Shown here piece by piece: positions 22,087-32,700 of a stretch of 64,000 nt of DNA (position 1 is the first letter of the stretch; each line of letters begins with the position of its first letter). The stretch covers positions 496,001 through 560,000 of the forward strand of contig JPHH03000014.1 in NCBI GenBank assembly GCA_000750105.3, given 5' to 3'. Source of the DNA: Tolypocladium sp. Sup5 PDA-1. Lineage: Eukaryota > Ascomycota > Sordariomycetes > Hypocreales > Ophiocordycipitaceae. The translations under genes and the position numbers were made by a program. The notes below the pieces were generated by a model, which was given only the letters and a program-made list of their open reading frames with translations, did not search any database and was not told the DNA's origin.

Positions 22087-23496
22087 ATGACGGCCATGGA
22101 CTCTGCCGGCCTCCGCCACAGGGCGAATGGTGGTGATGCGACCAGCCGCGCTCACAAGGCCGCCTCAACAGCATCAACATCAACCAAACCAGCCTCGATC
22201 ATTAACAATGACAGCAGCAGCCAGCAGAATGCGACTCATAGCCCTTCCAGAGCCCAAGAAGTAGAAGCGGGTGCCGCGATACCGAGATTCACCGTCGACC
22301 TCTCACTCCCACCAGAGGAGCGATACGCTGACATCGCACCCCTATTCCGAGCGCAGGTTGAGAGCAGTGGCCTGCCCGATCTGTTCGATGACCTCCTACG
22401 CTCGCTCACGGGGCCGTTCGTTAGCAGACCTCTGCGCGTCCTGGCCCCCGTGGCCCTGCGCCACGTATATCGGGCCGAGGAAACGGCAGAGCTGTGCGGC
22501 CTCTCCAGGGCCATCGGGGTGTCCATGCATATCCTTGTTGCTTTCAACGTTCTGTTAGACCTGCTGCTTGGCTGCACAAGCGGCGGCGTCCGCGTCCTCG
22601 ACCCGGATCAGCATCAGCAGCGGCCAGCCGTGGCAGCATCGCGCATACTACATCTCCGGACGCTGGACTGGGGCATGGACCAGCTGCGCAAGATCGTCGT
22701 GCAGCTGGACTTTGTCCGCTCTACCGGGGGGCCGGTCATCGCCACCGCTGTGACTTATCTCGGCTATGTGGGCGTCTTGACCGGCGTGAGGAAGGGCCTG
22801 AGCATGAGCTTAAATTTCCGGCCGCGCCATGCCCAGACGACGCGGAGGGTTCGACTGGCCTTTCGTTGGCACCAGACCATGGTAGTCCTGGGCTTCCGGC
22901 AGTCCATATCGAGTGTCCTACGGCAGTTCCTCCTAGATACTCCACCGGCGCAGGCAGCCGAAGTTGGACGCGGGCGCTGTAACGAAGAAGAGAGGGGTCC
23001 TGAGGGTAGCGTTCGTGAGGCGGACATGGAGGCTATTCTGTCTGCGCTCTCAGTCTCTCCATCCACGGCAGCCTACCTCATCTTCTGCACGCCCGCACGC
23101 GTCTACATCGTCGAAAAGGATCACCGCTCAGCATTGGTCCGAGAATCAGACACCTTCCTCATAGCGTACAACCACGACGCTACAGACGAAGCGAACCCCT
23201 CACAACTACAGGCTGTGACCGAGGAACTCGCCTTAAATGACAGCGGCATCGGCATGGCGGACATCGTGGGCTTCTCGCTGGACAGGAAACAGCATCTGGA
23301 CAGGATGTGGCAGAAACAGGTGACCTCGTGCCTCCGACGGTATGGGCGGCATCCGACCCAACTAATCACGACGAGTGGTGTCATGAAGTTTGTCAAGGAC
23401 AAGGAGATCAGTAATGAGGAGACCCATTACGCCGTGGTTATGGACCCTCAGGCTGGGCAAGTCCTCTGGAGTAGAGTGTATCATGTTGATGGGTGA
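22087..23496 (+). CDS. acid ceramidase / NAAA-like Ntn hydrolase
   Basis: Single-exon 469-residue protein. Family enzymes cleave the amide bond of ceramides or N-acylethanolamines after autocatalytic exposure of an N-terminal Cys. Here that Cys is residue 163 in LLGCTSGG, preceded by a hydrophobic alpha-subunit-like part (IGVSMHILVAFNVLLDLL). Downstream are LHLRTLDWGMDQLRKIVVQL, which matches the Arg and Asp substrate-pocket region, GYVGVLTGVRKGLSMSLNFR, and a late ITTSGVMKF segment. The first 65 residues are Ser/Thr/Ala-rich with no signal peptide, unlike the lysosomal animal enzymes, so a cytosolic or peroxisomal-like site is possible. A second ATG at codon 4 could also be used. Substrate (ceramide or another N-acyl amide) is not decided by sequence. 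Confidence 0.82.
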   Translation: MTAMDSAGLRHRANGGDATSRAHKAASTASTSTKPASIINNDSSSQQNATHSPSRAQEVEAGAAIPRFTVDLSLPPEERYADIAPLFRAQVESSGLPDLFDDLLRSLTGPFVSRPLRVLAPVALRHVYRAEETAELCGLSRAIGVSMHILVAFNVLLDLLLGCTSGGVRVLDPDQHQQRPAVAASRILHLRTLDWGMDQLRKIVVQLDFVRSTGGPVIATAVTYLGYVGVLTGVRKGLSMSLNFRPRHAQTTRRVRLAFRWHQTMVVLGFRQSISSVLRQFLLDTPPAQAAEVGRGRCNEEERGPEGSVREADMEAILSALSVSPSTAAYLIFCTPARVYIVEKDHRSALVRESDTFLIAYNHDATDEANPSQLQAVTEELALNDSGIGMADIVGFSLDRKQHLDRMWQKQVTSCLRRYGRHPTQLITTSGVMKFVKDKEISNEETHYAVVMDPQAGQVLWSRVYHVDG

Positions 23497-23654
23497 AAGT
23501 ATGCCACTGATCGTCGAGCGAAGGCTGCAGTACAGAGTCTGATGTCGTCTCGAAATTTAGGCCTGGAGGTATAGGCTAGAGGTACCTCAGCGTCATGGAG
23601 GTCAATTTGCAGTGCATCCAGTGTGTGCCTTTCTTGTATTTAGTATCGGTGTCA

Positions 23655-24802
23655 GGTCGAAACTGTCGAGTATGCCGAGCTTTTGTACACGGGGATGGCC
23701 CTGGAGGCACTGAGAGCATGGCAAGACCCCACGTGGAGTGGTATATTTCACGACACGGTACGTGACCATTTCCTCTTTAATCATAGTCGTTCTTGTTTGA
23801 TGACTTTACATTAACTCCTAGCCAGGGTCGCATTATGACGTCGTGCGGTGACAAGAACTACGAAAACGAGCTGCTGACTTGGTACGAAAACTTGAAGCGG
23901 CTTGGCCAGGCTGACACCATTGAGTTTATCCAAGGCAAGAGTCAAATCGTTCGACGCTGTCCAAATCTTCAATCCGCACGCGGCATCGATGCCTGGAGGG
24001 GTCTGTGGAACAGCCAGGGCGGGCTCGGTTCACGCAAGGAAAGCACTTGAGAAGCGGGCAGCAGAGTCATAAACGCTGGGCGTCAGGTTTGTCACTGGAA
24101 CTGGTGCCACCATGACAGGAATCGGGGTCGCCGACGACGGTAAACTGGCGGGCATCAAAGTGGTTTCTGGGGACATCCTGACTGCTGATCGATACATCTT
24201 AAGCACCGGCGCTGCGTCGCCAGCGATACTCCCGGGGCTGCTTTCCAAACCGCTCAAGTTTGGATGCAGGACGGTAGCCCATATTGAGCTCACTGACGAA
24301 GAACTGGAACAGTGGAAGGGAATCTCCGTCATTACGACCTAGAGATGGGGTGTACCTCTGAGCCTGACCCGCAAACCAGTATGTCCATCGTTAATGTCTG
24401 GCACAAAACGTTCTCTCTAACTCTGCCGTTAAAGGGTGGATGAGAATTTTCGGCGGTACTGGACAAGAGCGCCAGGGAAACAGCCGCAGAGGCAACGGCC
24501 CGATCAACTATCACACGGGGGGACACTTCTCAAGAGGGCCTTCAAGGCCTCGAGGGCTTTATCGCGGCCGCAATGCCGCAGTTTCTAAGGCGGCCGCTAC
24601 TCAGACAACACATCTGCTGCGAAGTCTACTCTGCCGATTCACACTACATCATCGGCAACCACCCGCAACACCCGGGGCTGCTGATAGCCATGGGCGGGAG
24701 CGGCATGCCTTCAAGATGTTTCCCATCAGAGGAGGTTACGTGGCTGACGCGATGGAAGGGTGCGAGAGGGGCCTGAAGAAGGAGTGGAGGAGGATTGGAG
24801 GA
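23655..24802 (+). pseudogene. decayed FAD-dependent amine oxidase (fructosyl-amino-acid / sarcosine oxidase type)
   Basis: Recognisable blocks of a DAO-superfamily oxidase occur in shifting frames: EYAELLYTGMALEALRAW and IFHDTG (to about 23757), a normal intron to about 23825, then GDKNYENELLTWYENL and GIDAWRGLWNSQGG. A frameshift near 24020-24028 leads to VHARKALEK, with an in-frame TAA at 24070-24072, then TGIGVADDGKLAGIKVVSGD. A further frameshift near 24335 leads to EMGCTSEPDPQTS. After an unrecognisable stretch, ADSHYIIGNHPQHPGLLIA is followed by a one-base loss near 24705 and HAFKMFP...GYVADAMEG. The N-terminal GxGxxG FAD-binding part is missing. With three frameshifts and a nonsense codon this cannot be functional. 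Confidence 0.85.
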
Positions 24803-25054
24803 TGAAAGAAAGTGACAGATGATGAAGCATAATATAAAAGCTTGGGGCAGTGTTGGCAGATCTTCACAGATGGTCAAACATTGGTGAAAGTATAAATTGA
24901 TCTTGAGTGAAGTGCTGTCTACATGTATTCAGCAACTTGGCTAGCTAGTATGTACACTGAATTTAGATGTACTCTCGTCCAACACATGAACAACCCCCTG
25001 GACCCTGGTGTGAATATTGTACATGCAGTCGGCGTCTTTGAACGGCTTCAAATC

Positions 25055-26023
25055 TCACCACGGCTTGTCATTGACAGTCGCCATGTAACGCTTGTCCTTG
25101 TTCTGTTCAAGCCACTTGGTAAGGATACTGAGGCTGAAGCGGGTGTTAGCATGGTTGTAGTACTGCGTCGCCACGAATCCGTAGATGAGGCCGTCGACGC
25201 CCGCCTCGCTCATCAACGGGTTCGCCTGGTTGGTGTTGTAGTCCGCAATCGTCCACCCAAAGACCTTGCCAAACGCCCCGGACTCGGCGGCCTTGCGCAG
25301 CTGCGGGCAGATGCTCCCGTCATCGCCCTTGCAGTCGCCGAAGCCGAGCCACGGGTTGAACAGGCCCTTGGACATGACTCGCTGCTTGATGTTCGCGGGA
25401 CCGCCCGCCTCGAACATGTTCTTGACGTCGGCTGCGGCGGCGTCGACGCCGAGGGCCTCGTTGTCGTTGAGGCCGTCGCGGATGACCGCGTAAGCCCTGC
25501 CGGACGTCTGAGAGCCGTAGAAGCCGTAGAGCACCTGCACCCCCACAGGCTCCAGAATCTCGCGGGCCAGGTTCCTCAGGGTTTCGATGTTGGACTTGGT
25601 GTAGCCGGCATCGCCGTAGTCCGGGTTCTTGAGGTCCAGCCACACAAAGATGACGTTCTTGCCAGCGCGACGCTCCTCTGCGACGGTGTTGAACATCTTC
25701 CTTGCCGTGTCGCCCTTGCTGGTGGGTGTCCCGTCGTGGTCGGCGTACCACTGGTCCCTCCAGGCAGTCATGTCCATCTCAAGGGCATTGGCGCCGTTGT
25801 TGAGGGCGTCTCGGACACCATAGTCCATGAGGACTCGGTGCGCGATGGCGTAAAAGGGTCGAGGGCCGTCTCGGCTGGCGATGCCGGTGACATTGGCATC
25901 CTGAGCGACGAATGGCTCAACCGAAGCCGTTGCCTCGGTTGGAAGGGCCTGAACACGTAGGGGATTTCTGATGAGCGCTGCAGCGGCCCACAGGCTGCCG
26001 AGAACACGAGAGATCGGCGCCAT
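25055..26023 (-). CDS. secreted sphingomyelinase D / phospholipase D-like protein (SMaseD family)
   Basis: 322 residues, single exon, minus strand. Members act on the head group of sphingomyelin, lysolipids or ceramide phosphates and often form cyclic phosphates; the family includes arachnid venom enzymes and fungal homologues. Seen: a hydrophobic leader from the ATG at 26023 (signal-peptide-like); first catalytic His62 in AHRV; the metal-binding pair Glu82 and Asp84 in LEMDM; second His96 in ADHDG; VWLDLKNPD; and the terminal ATVNDKPW, which matches the SMD-tail motif seen in fungal and bacterial members. All key residues are present, so activity is plausible. An upstream in-frame ATG at 26107 would bury the signal peptide, so I prefer 26023. 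Lipid target and toxicity are unknown. A TATA-like element lies at about 26193-26198. Confidence 0.88.
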   Translation of the reverse strand: MAPISRVLGSLWAAAALIRNPLRVQALPTEATASVEPFVAQDANVTGIASRDGPRPFYAIAHRVLMDYGVRDALNNGANALEMDMTAWRDQWYADHDGTPTSKGDTARKMFNTVAEERRAGKNVIFVWLDLKNPDYGDAGYTKSNIETLRNLAREILEPVGVQVLYGFYGSQTSGRAYAVIRDGLNDNEALGVDAAAADVKNMFEAGGPANIKQRVMSKGLFNPWLGFGDCKGDDGSICPQLRKAAESGAFGKVFGWTIADYNTNQANPLMSEAGVDGLIYGFVATQYYNHANTRFSLSILTKWLEQNKDKRYMATVNDKPW

Positions 26024-27014
26024 TGCGTAGTTGTCGTGAAAGGCGTTGTGGTTGCCGGAAAAGACTGGATTGGTTAGGAGAAGGAAAGGACTGGAATGGA
26101 TTGGCAACTGCTGTTGCTGTTGCTGTTGTTTGTGAGCTCTCGATGGAGGATGAGATGCAACTCACAGGATGAGATCCGGACAAGCCATTGCATTTATACC
26201 TGGAGAACGTCTTTGCGATCTTCTTCAACGGCTCAGCTTCCTGACGGGCCCACTTGGTGAGGATGATCGCGACTCACCTGCCCATTGAAGCGAGCATTGA
26301 TCCATCAACGCCGAGAAGGCCCAGACAAGAGCCTCCCCGCCTCCGGATGGCGAAGTCGTGGGAAGAAACATGAAGTCATGGCAATTAGACGGCACCAGAC
26401 GACTCAATCCTGAGCACTGGCTCCACGTCCTGAGAGAGCACACGGCCCGCCCATAAAGGCCCTTTGCTTGTGCCCCTGACTCACACCACTCACCAAGTGA
26501 ATGGTATTCCACCAACCTTGGTCCGCAGGATTCACAAATGCGGGTTCTCCGCATGCCCTTTGGGGGTCGCACCGACAAGTAATGGTCTGACTGCGAGCAC
26601 CAGCGCCGCCAAGTCCGGGGTCAAAGCGCAGGAGACAACTGCCGGGCATTAATCGCCGCAGTCTTATACCCCCTTTGGGGCGCTCTTGGTTCCTATGCCC
26701 CCGTTTCCGGACGACTTGCGCCTCACACGGTGAGTTGAGCATGACATACTCGTAAGCCCAGGCCATCACCTAACAGCAACTGCGCCTGCAATCCGATTGG
26801 GACATACCACAGTTTATGCAAAGTTAACACGAGAAAGAGAGGTTACGAGAACAGTTCCTCGAGTACCAGACTTCCGAGTCGTACCATAGCAGCATCATGC
26901 AAGCAAAGGGTGTCAATCCGTGTACGTGACAGCCAGCCAAACTCCCATTCATCCTCATCCATCATTCCGTCATTCTATTATTAGCAATCTCAGCTCAACA
27001 ACTCCAGCTCATGT
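26024..27014. other. intergenic upstream of SMaseD-like gene
   Basis: About 1 kb with no convincing gene. It contains a (TGCTGT)n run at about 26107-26130 and a TATA-like TATAAA (minus strand, about 26198-26193) about 170 bp before the SMaseD-like start. Confidence 0.5.
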
Positions 27015-28297
27015 TCACAAGGGGTTGCGGTTCCAGCCTCTACCATCCCCAAAGGGGCACACCCTGAGGCACTCCTCCGCCACGTGCTCGTACGGGAGCT
27101 CGACGTTGCGGGCATCCACAACCAAAAGGTCAGACAGCGCGCACCGATGCGGTCCCAGCGACGACTCTGCCGCGTTCTCCTCGTGGAGGAGGCCGACCAG
27201 CTCCAGGCCGAACGCCGATCTCGAGTTGTTCAGGTACGCCCTCTCGTCGTACCACTCCAGTTGCGGGATGTTGACAACCGCAGCGGCCAGCTCGGCGACG
27301 CTGAGTTCCGATATAGGGCGGCGCGGCCCGGGACAGCTCCTTGCCCACGATGACCTTTCTGATCGTGCCCAGCAGGAACATCTGGCACTCACGGGTGCAG
27401 CCGGCCTGTCCGCTGGCCCACAGTCTCTGCACGTCGAAGATGGTCTGCAGGAAGTCCCGGAATGCGTTCTGACGTCTCTCTCCAAGAACGTCTGTTCGTC
27501 GCATCAGCACCTTGACGGCGCGCGAAGAGCGGAAGAACCTACCGGCAACCGCCTGGGGGATCGGGAGGCCCTTGAGACTAAGGGCCCGGTCGCCATACTC
27601 GATGTAGTCCTTGATGGCGCGACCGAATTTGGCCTTGTTGCCGAAGACCCGGGACACAAGCACCTCCAGGACAAGCTTACAGTGATTGTTATTAGACCCG
27701 TCAACGATGAACCCCGAGTACCACACTCGCACGACATCCAACCTCTGCTACCAACCATGTGTGTACACCCGGACGGCCTGCTGGCACTGGTGGTAGTCGA
27801 CGACGATTGAAAAGTCGGCAAGCCACTCCAGGGAGACTTCTTGAGGGACATCTTCGGGGCGGCCATCGACGATGCACAGGAGAGCATGCATCGCTTCGGC
27901 GTTCCAGCCCTTCGCGTTGATAGCACGAGGAGACTCTCCGTTGCCCTGGGCTTCCATCCACTCGCCTTAGAGCATCGCGTTGAAGTACGTAGAATCAACC
28001 ATTAGGTCCTTCGAGGAGAGCAGCCAGCGAACTTCCTGGGCGGTCTGGAACAGGGATTCAAAGGATACTCAATCTGACGCGTCAGGGGTATTGCCAGAGG
28101 GGGGACTGGTAACAGCGTCGTCGGAGTCAGCGTTGTCTCCATCAACATGGACTGGCTCAATGGGGTCTCCCATCCCGTACTCAATCATGTCGCGTGCCAC
28201 GTCTTCGTCGATGAACCCGAAAAGGGGGCGCGTTTGGTTTCTTCAAGATCAGGAGCACGTCTCCATCGCGGTCAAGGGCGCGGGTACCGGGCTCCAT
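27015..28297 (-). pseudogene. decayed BTB/POZ-like gene
   Basis: A second member of the fungal BTB family, broken. From an ATG at 28297 the frame reads LDRDGDVLLILKKPNAP. A one-base indel in the G5 run 28224-28228 then shifts to PLFGFIDEDVARDMIEYG. In the following frame there are stops at 28071-28069 (TGA), 27969-27967 (TAA, where the family usually has Gln in MLxGEW) and 27750-27748 (TAG). In between are VRWLLSSKDLMVDSTYF, AMHALLCIVDGRPEDVP and later KLVLEVLVSRVFGNKAKF and LPIPQAVA. An intact 51-bp intron (GTAGGT...ACAG, near 27488-27540) follows, then ERRQNAFRDFLQTIFD and GQAGCTREC. A second frameshift near 27315-27325 leads to the C-terminal part ending at 27015. Lesions are spread over the whole gene. 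Confidence 0.85.
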
Positions 28298-28327
28298 TGC
28301 GTGAAGTGTGCAAAAGCGCTTGGATTA

Positions 28328-28560
28328 GTTGAGGTCTGAAGTAATTCAAGTTTGAGGTCGTTTGAGTCTAAGATGATTCAAAATCTGACGTAGTTCGGTT
28401 CCAGGGTGGTTCAAGTTTTGAAGTCTCCGGAGTGGTCGCAGTCTGCAGTACTAGAGATCTGAAGAGGCCGGAGTTCGAGATGCCCGAAGTCTGAATAGAG
28501 GTCTGGGATACTTGCAGTTCGAATGAGTTGAGGTCTGAGGTGCGCGAAGTAAGATGCAGA
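28328..28560 (+). repeat. degenerate minisatellite with GAGGTCTGA-like core
   Basis: A stretch in which GAGGTCTGA, GAAGTCTG, GAGATCTGA and TTCAAGTTTGA-like words recur every 15-30 bp on the plus strand. The copies are too diverged to set a fixed unit. Non-coding. Confidence 0.55.
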
Positions 28561-28789
28561 GGAAAGGTATGAAGAAAATATTCGGACGGCTAACGCGCAA
28601 AGGTACGTAGGCACCGAGGCAGCCGTTCAGCCAGCTGCCACGCAGGTTGGCCCAAGGACTTGCGGCCTCAGGCTTCCAAGGCACTCCGTAGTTTCTATAA
28701 TTCTAAACGAATCTACAATTGAAAAGTATAGTGACTCACTGCGTGCTAGACGCGTAGCGTGGTCACTATGGTAACTGGAGCCGAGTAGA

Positions 28790-28870
28790 GATGGAGCAGA
28801 TGGAATAGAGGTGGAGCAGAGGGAACAGAGGGAACAGAGGGAATAGAGAGGAACAGAGGGAGCAGGGGGG
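28790..28870 (+). repeat. GA-rich tandem repeat
   Basis: Head-to-tail copies of a 10-11 bp unit close to GAGGGAACA, with AATA and AGCA variants. It lies directly downstream of the tRNA-like relic, read on the minus strand. Confidence 0.8.
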
Positions 28871-28875
28871 CCAGA

Positions 28876-28980
28876 TTTTATAGGAAAAGTAGTCGGGTTC
28901 GGCCAGCCGGTGAGCGTTGAGTGCAAGTAGAGATATCCTTCCATCCACAGGTCACAATTTCAACCACTAGACGATAGCGC
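28876..28980 (-). other. tRNA-Glu-like relic or tRNA-derived short element
   Basis: On the minus strand the sequence begins GCGCTATCGTCTAGTGGTT, identical in its core to the acceptor/D-arm of fungal tRNA-Glu. A 22-nt insertion follows, then AGGATATCTC (the next tRNA-Glu segment), a second diverged insertion, CGCTCACCGG, a B-box-like GGCCGAACCC and a TTTT. The acceptor stem cannot close, so it is not a functional tRNA. It could be a tRNA pseudogene or a SINE head. Confidence 0.45.
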
Positions 28981-29761
28981 AACATACGTGCATTATTCTT
29001 TTTCAGAACATGACATTGACGCCCCGGGGCCATACAGTGGCATTGAATTATCCACTCAGTTACCCCATCTCACAACAAAGTCTACTAGGTAAGAGTACAT
29101 AGCATGGATGCTGGACTTAATCCCATAACACCCCTCAGGCCAGTCACATACATACACACGCTCAGTCACCATGGGCCATACACCATTATCGTCACCAGAG
29201 CAAGTTACAATAACACCATCAGTCTTCATCTACCATCATCTAAGATATCCGGAACCCATGTCGCTTCCCCGTCCATCCTAACTGAACAGACACAAGAAAG
29301 GGAAGAAGAACAAATGGAAAAAAGAAAAAGGAGAGCAACAGGCTTGCAAGCATGCTTGTTGATGCGTCGGTGGTATCATCCGTGTCTTTTGGGTAACAAA
29401 ACAAGGGGAAAAGTAAACAAATATCTTCACTGCTTCCTGCTCTGCTCCAACGACACACAAGTGAAGAAAAGTAGAGACAACAGCTCCAGGGCTGGCGGTT
29501 GTGTGGCCACCTGATTCCACCAAAAACCCCTCCTCCATTATGTTGCATGCAAGATATCACACGGCCCCCCTGCCGCACCAACTCGCTCGCACGAGGCTCT
29601 GCAGTGTAGGCCGCGTGTCGAGGCACAGGCTCGATTCAATTCAATGGTTCAGTCGCTCTGCTGCGCCGTGCATAGTCGTCAAAAGTAGATGGGCCCAAAT
29701 AGAAAGTTCAATGTGCAGCCCGTCTGGTCGGAAAGCAGAGGCACTTCATGGTCGCAGCGGC

Positions 29762-32700
29762 CTACGCAACCATCCTCACTCCGCTGCCCTGCTTCTCCTC
29801 CTGAGGGAGCGGAGGCAGACTCTTGTTGAGACTCTCCTTGCTCAGCCTGGGACGGACCTTGAGCGAATTATCCCTGCTGACTGTCCCGTTGCTGTTGCCG
29901 CCATAGCCGCTGTCGGAGCCTTCGGGTCTGGGCGGCGGTTGGCTCTTCGGTGGCGTCGGGGGCGGTGGCCCGGTTGGCGCTGGAGGTATGGGCAGCTTGC
30001 CCTTTGCAAACGCTGTCGTGCTCATGCCTTCTCCCGTGTCATTGCGGCTATTCTCGCCAGACTCTTCGACGATGGGGAGAATCGGCTCATGTAGCAATGA
30101 GTCGCGTTTGTCCGGCCCCATTGTCCCCGTTCTCAACGTCCGTTCAGGAACCTCCTTCTCTGATGCCCCGCTCCGAACCGTTTTCCGCGCCTCCTTTGAC
30201 GCCATCTCGATGGTTTCTCGGCCTTCTGGCGACGCAGGCCCCACTGGTCGTGCCGGCGGTTGATGGTCTGGCATGGGCGGGATGCCATGATGCGACCTTT
30301 GCATCGAGTTTCGCTGTGCTGCCTTTTCGGACGCTTGGGCTTCCATGGCTTGCTGGTCCCTGCGTTGCGCCTCTCTCCTCGCTTCCTCTGCAGACAAGGT
30401 GATGCCTTCGACAAAGTTGAAGAATCGGTCTCCGTACTGGTCCGGCGGCAGAGCCGAAATCTGCGTCCCGTCACTCGATAGCCCTTTCCAGAAATGCTCA
30501 ATCTTCTTGATAATTCCATACTGTTTTCCGTTAGTCTCAATGCGTGTGCTTAGATCGGCGTCTTATCTTCACTTACGTGAGTGAGGCAATCAATGACGCC
30601 CAGGTAGTAGATTTCGTCCGCGGGGGAATTGTCCTCGTGGGTCGCCCTGAATCCGCCGTCGTCCTGGTTGAACACGAATCCTGGCCGGCTATGACCCTCT
30701 CCCAGCTCATCCGTCATCCTCTCTAACGCCTGCCCTATGGGCACTGGGCGTTCTTGCCGAATCATTTGTCGGAGTTCCCTGGCTTTTCGAACATTCTCCA
30801 GCTTCGATGGTGTTCGGAGGAGGACTGACTGGGGATCCTCGTCGTTGGACTTTTCGCCTCCAGGGTTGAAGACCTGCAAGGTCTTGTCGCGGAGGTTCTC
30901 CTCGTTGCCCCGTGAAATGTCGTGGATGCCGACGAGCAGGGAGTAGTCCATGATCTGCAGCCGCTTGAGGAGAACAACATCACGTTGCAGCTGCTCCAGG
31001 AACAGCCGCTTCTTGTTGAGGCCGAGTTCCAGGTGCTGCTGCCGCCTCAGCCAGTTCAAATCTTTCAACGTCGCGCGAGGGTTCTTGGCCAGATCATCCT
31101 CCTTGTAGTCTCTGCCGATGGTGGAACCCTTCAAGTCAAAAGTCGTGTGAATGTCTCGGTGCGGTGGAAAGAGGTTGTTCATGACGACAAAGTGGATTTT
31201 CTTTCCGTATGGCATCTTGACTCTGTGTAGGCCGTAGAACTGAGAGAGGAGCGTATTTGGGTTCGACTGAACATGGTTGTAGTAGTCCCTCAGAATCTTC
31301 CTCATGAATTTGTGCTCGGAGTGGTGAATAGTCTTGATGATGTACTTGTAATCTCTGGAAAAATAAAAGAAGCTGCCGCTTTTGCCGGGGGATCCCAGCT
31401 CGGAGAGGATATATTTGCCTGTGAGTGACATGAGATAGTCGGCGGGATCGAGACGGAACAGAGATCGCAATCGACGGAAGACCCAAGGCGCGTAGTCCTT
31501 GAACTTGAAGTCGTACTTGGCAGACGGAACCAGTTCGTTGCCGGTGCTGTTGTCATGTTAGCGCAAGACTGGCCAATCCGCCTCATGGTAGGCCAAAACG
31601 TACATATCGAACGTCGACTTCTGCTTCACCACAAAGTCGGCATCGGTCAGCTCCCGGTCGAGCTTCGCGTTGGTCCTCGACACAGACACCCGGATCCCCG
31701 TCAACATGTTATAAGCGGTGACCCAGTTGGCGTGGCTCTCATCGACCTTGGTGCCGACCAGGACGCGGTCATCATCCTCTTCCTCCTTTCTCTTCCGCTT
31801 GCTGGCCCTCTTTTGCCGATATGCCTCGGCCCACCTAACGGCATCCTCGTCGGGAACAATCTCGTCCCTGGGAAAGTCGGACTGCATGGAACGAGTCGTC
31901 CGCCGGACCAGGTTTAGCGAGGCACGACGATTCCCGGTCGAGCCGGCAACACTCGGCGAGAAGCGCCCACTGGCAAGCGCAGTGTCCAGGCCATCCTTTG
32001 ATTGGCGGCCGGGAGGCGGCTTAGGGACTTCCAGAGCATGCCTCTGCTTGAGCGTCGGTCCTCCGCCCGGGGGTTGCAGATGCCCGGAAGGCGAAGTGCT
32101 CAAGCTGTTGGCGTTTGTAGGTTGATACGTAGGCGGTGAGGAAAATCGATGAGGGGAGCCCCTAGACTGTCCATGCTCAGGAATCTGTGACGCATGCGCA
32201 AGCCATGTTGTCTGGGTTTCGGTACTGTGGGGATCGATCTCTGAGTGTGCTGTAGGTGCGTGCAGAGCGGGATCATCGCCGCCCCTTTGGAAAGCAAGTT
32301 GGGTATTGTCCATGGGCAGCTGCTGCTCTGGTTCAGATGAGCTCGAGAGGGCCACCTTGCGACGCAGGTTCGCCTGGCTCGTTTGGGAGGATTCGTGGCC
32401 ATTGACGTCGAACGAGGACGGTCGTGGCACCGTCCGGTCAGGAAGAACCGTCGTCCCGTTGGGCAGAGCCTTGGGCCAGTGCGTATCCCGTGCGTCCGCG
32501 TCCGCAAACACGCTCCTGCCGTTGGTGATGGAGCTCATGCTCGTGGGTCGGGTTCCGTTGCCATTCGCGGGCATCGGGGTCGATTCCGAGATGTCCGAGT
32601 CGTGGGTGGAGATGGTCGAGCTCTCGTCAAAGCTCTCGTTGATCAAGCCAGAGCGAGCGTCGGGGTCGAAGGCAACCCCATTAGCATTGGCCCTCTTCTT

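Larger units (their letters stand above)
28298..29761. other. repeat-bearing gene-free stretch
   Basis: About 1.5 kb containing the degenerate minisatellite, the GA-rich tandem repeat and the tRNA-like relic listed separately. The rest (about 28990-29760) serves as the 3' flank of the kinase gene and shows no coding signal. Confidence 0.5.

Noticed and set aside
24923..25960. 345-codon open frame on the plus strand
   Set aside because: Antisense to the SMaseD-like gene with full catalytic motifs.
26920..27810. 296-codon open frame on the plus strand
   Set aside because: Antisense to the BTB relic; the family match is on the minus strand.
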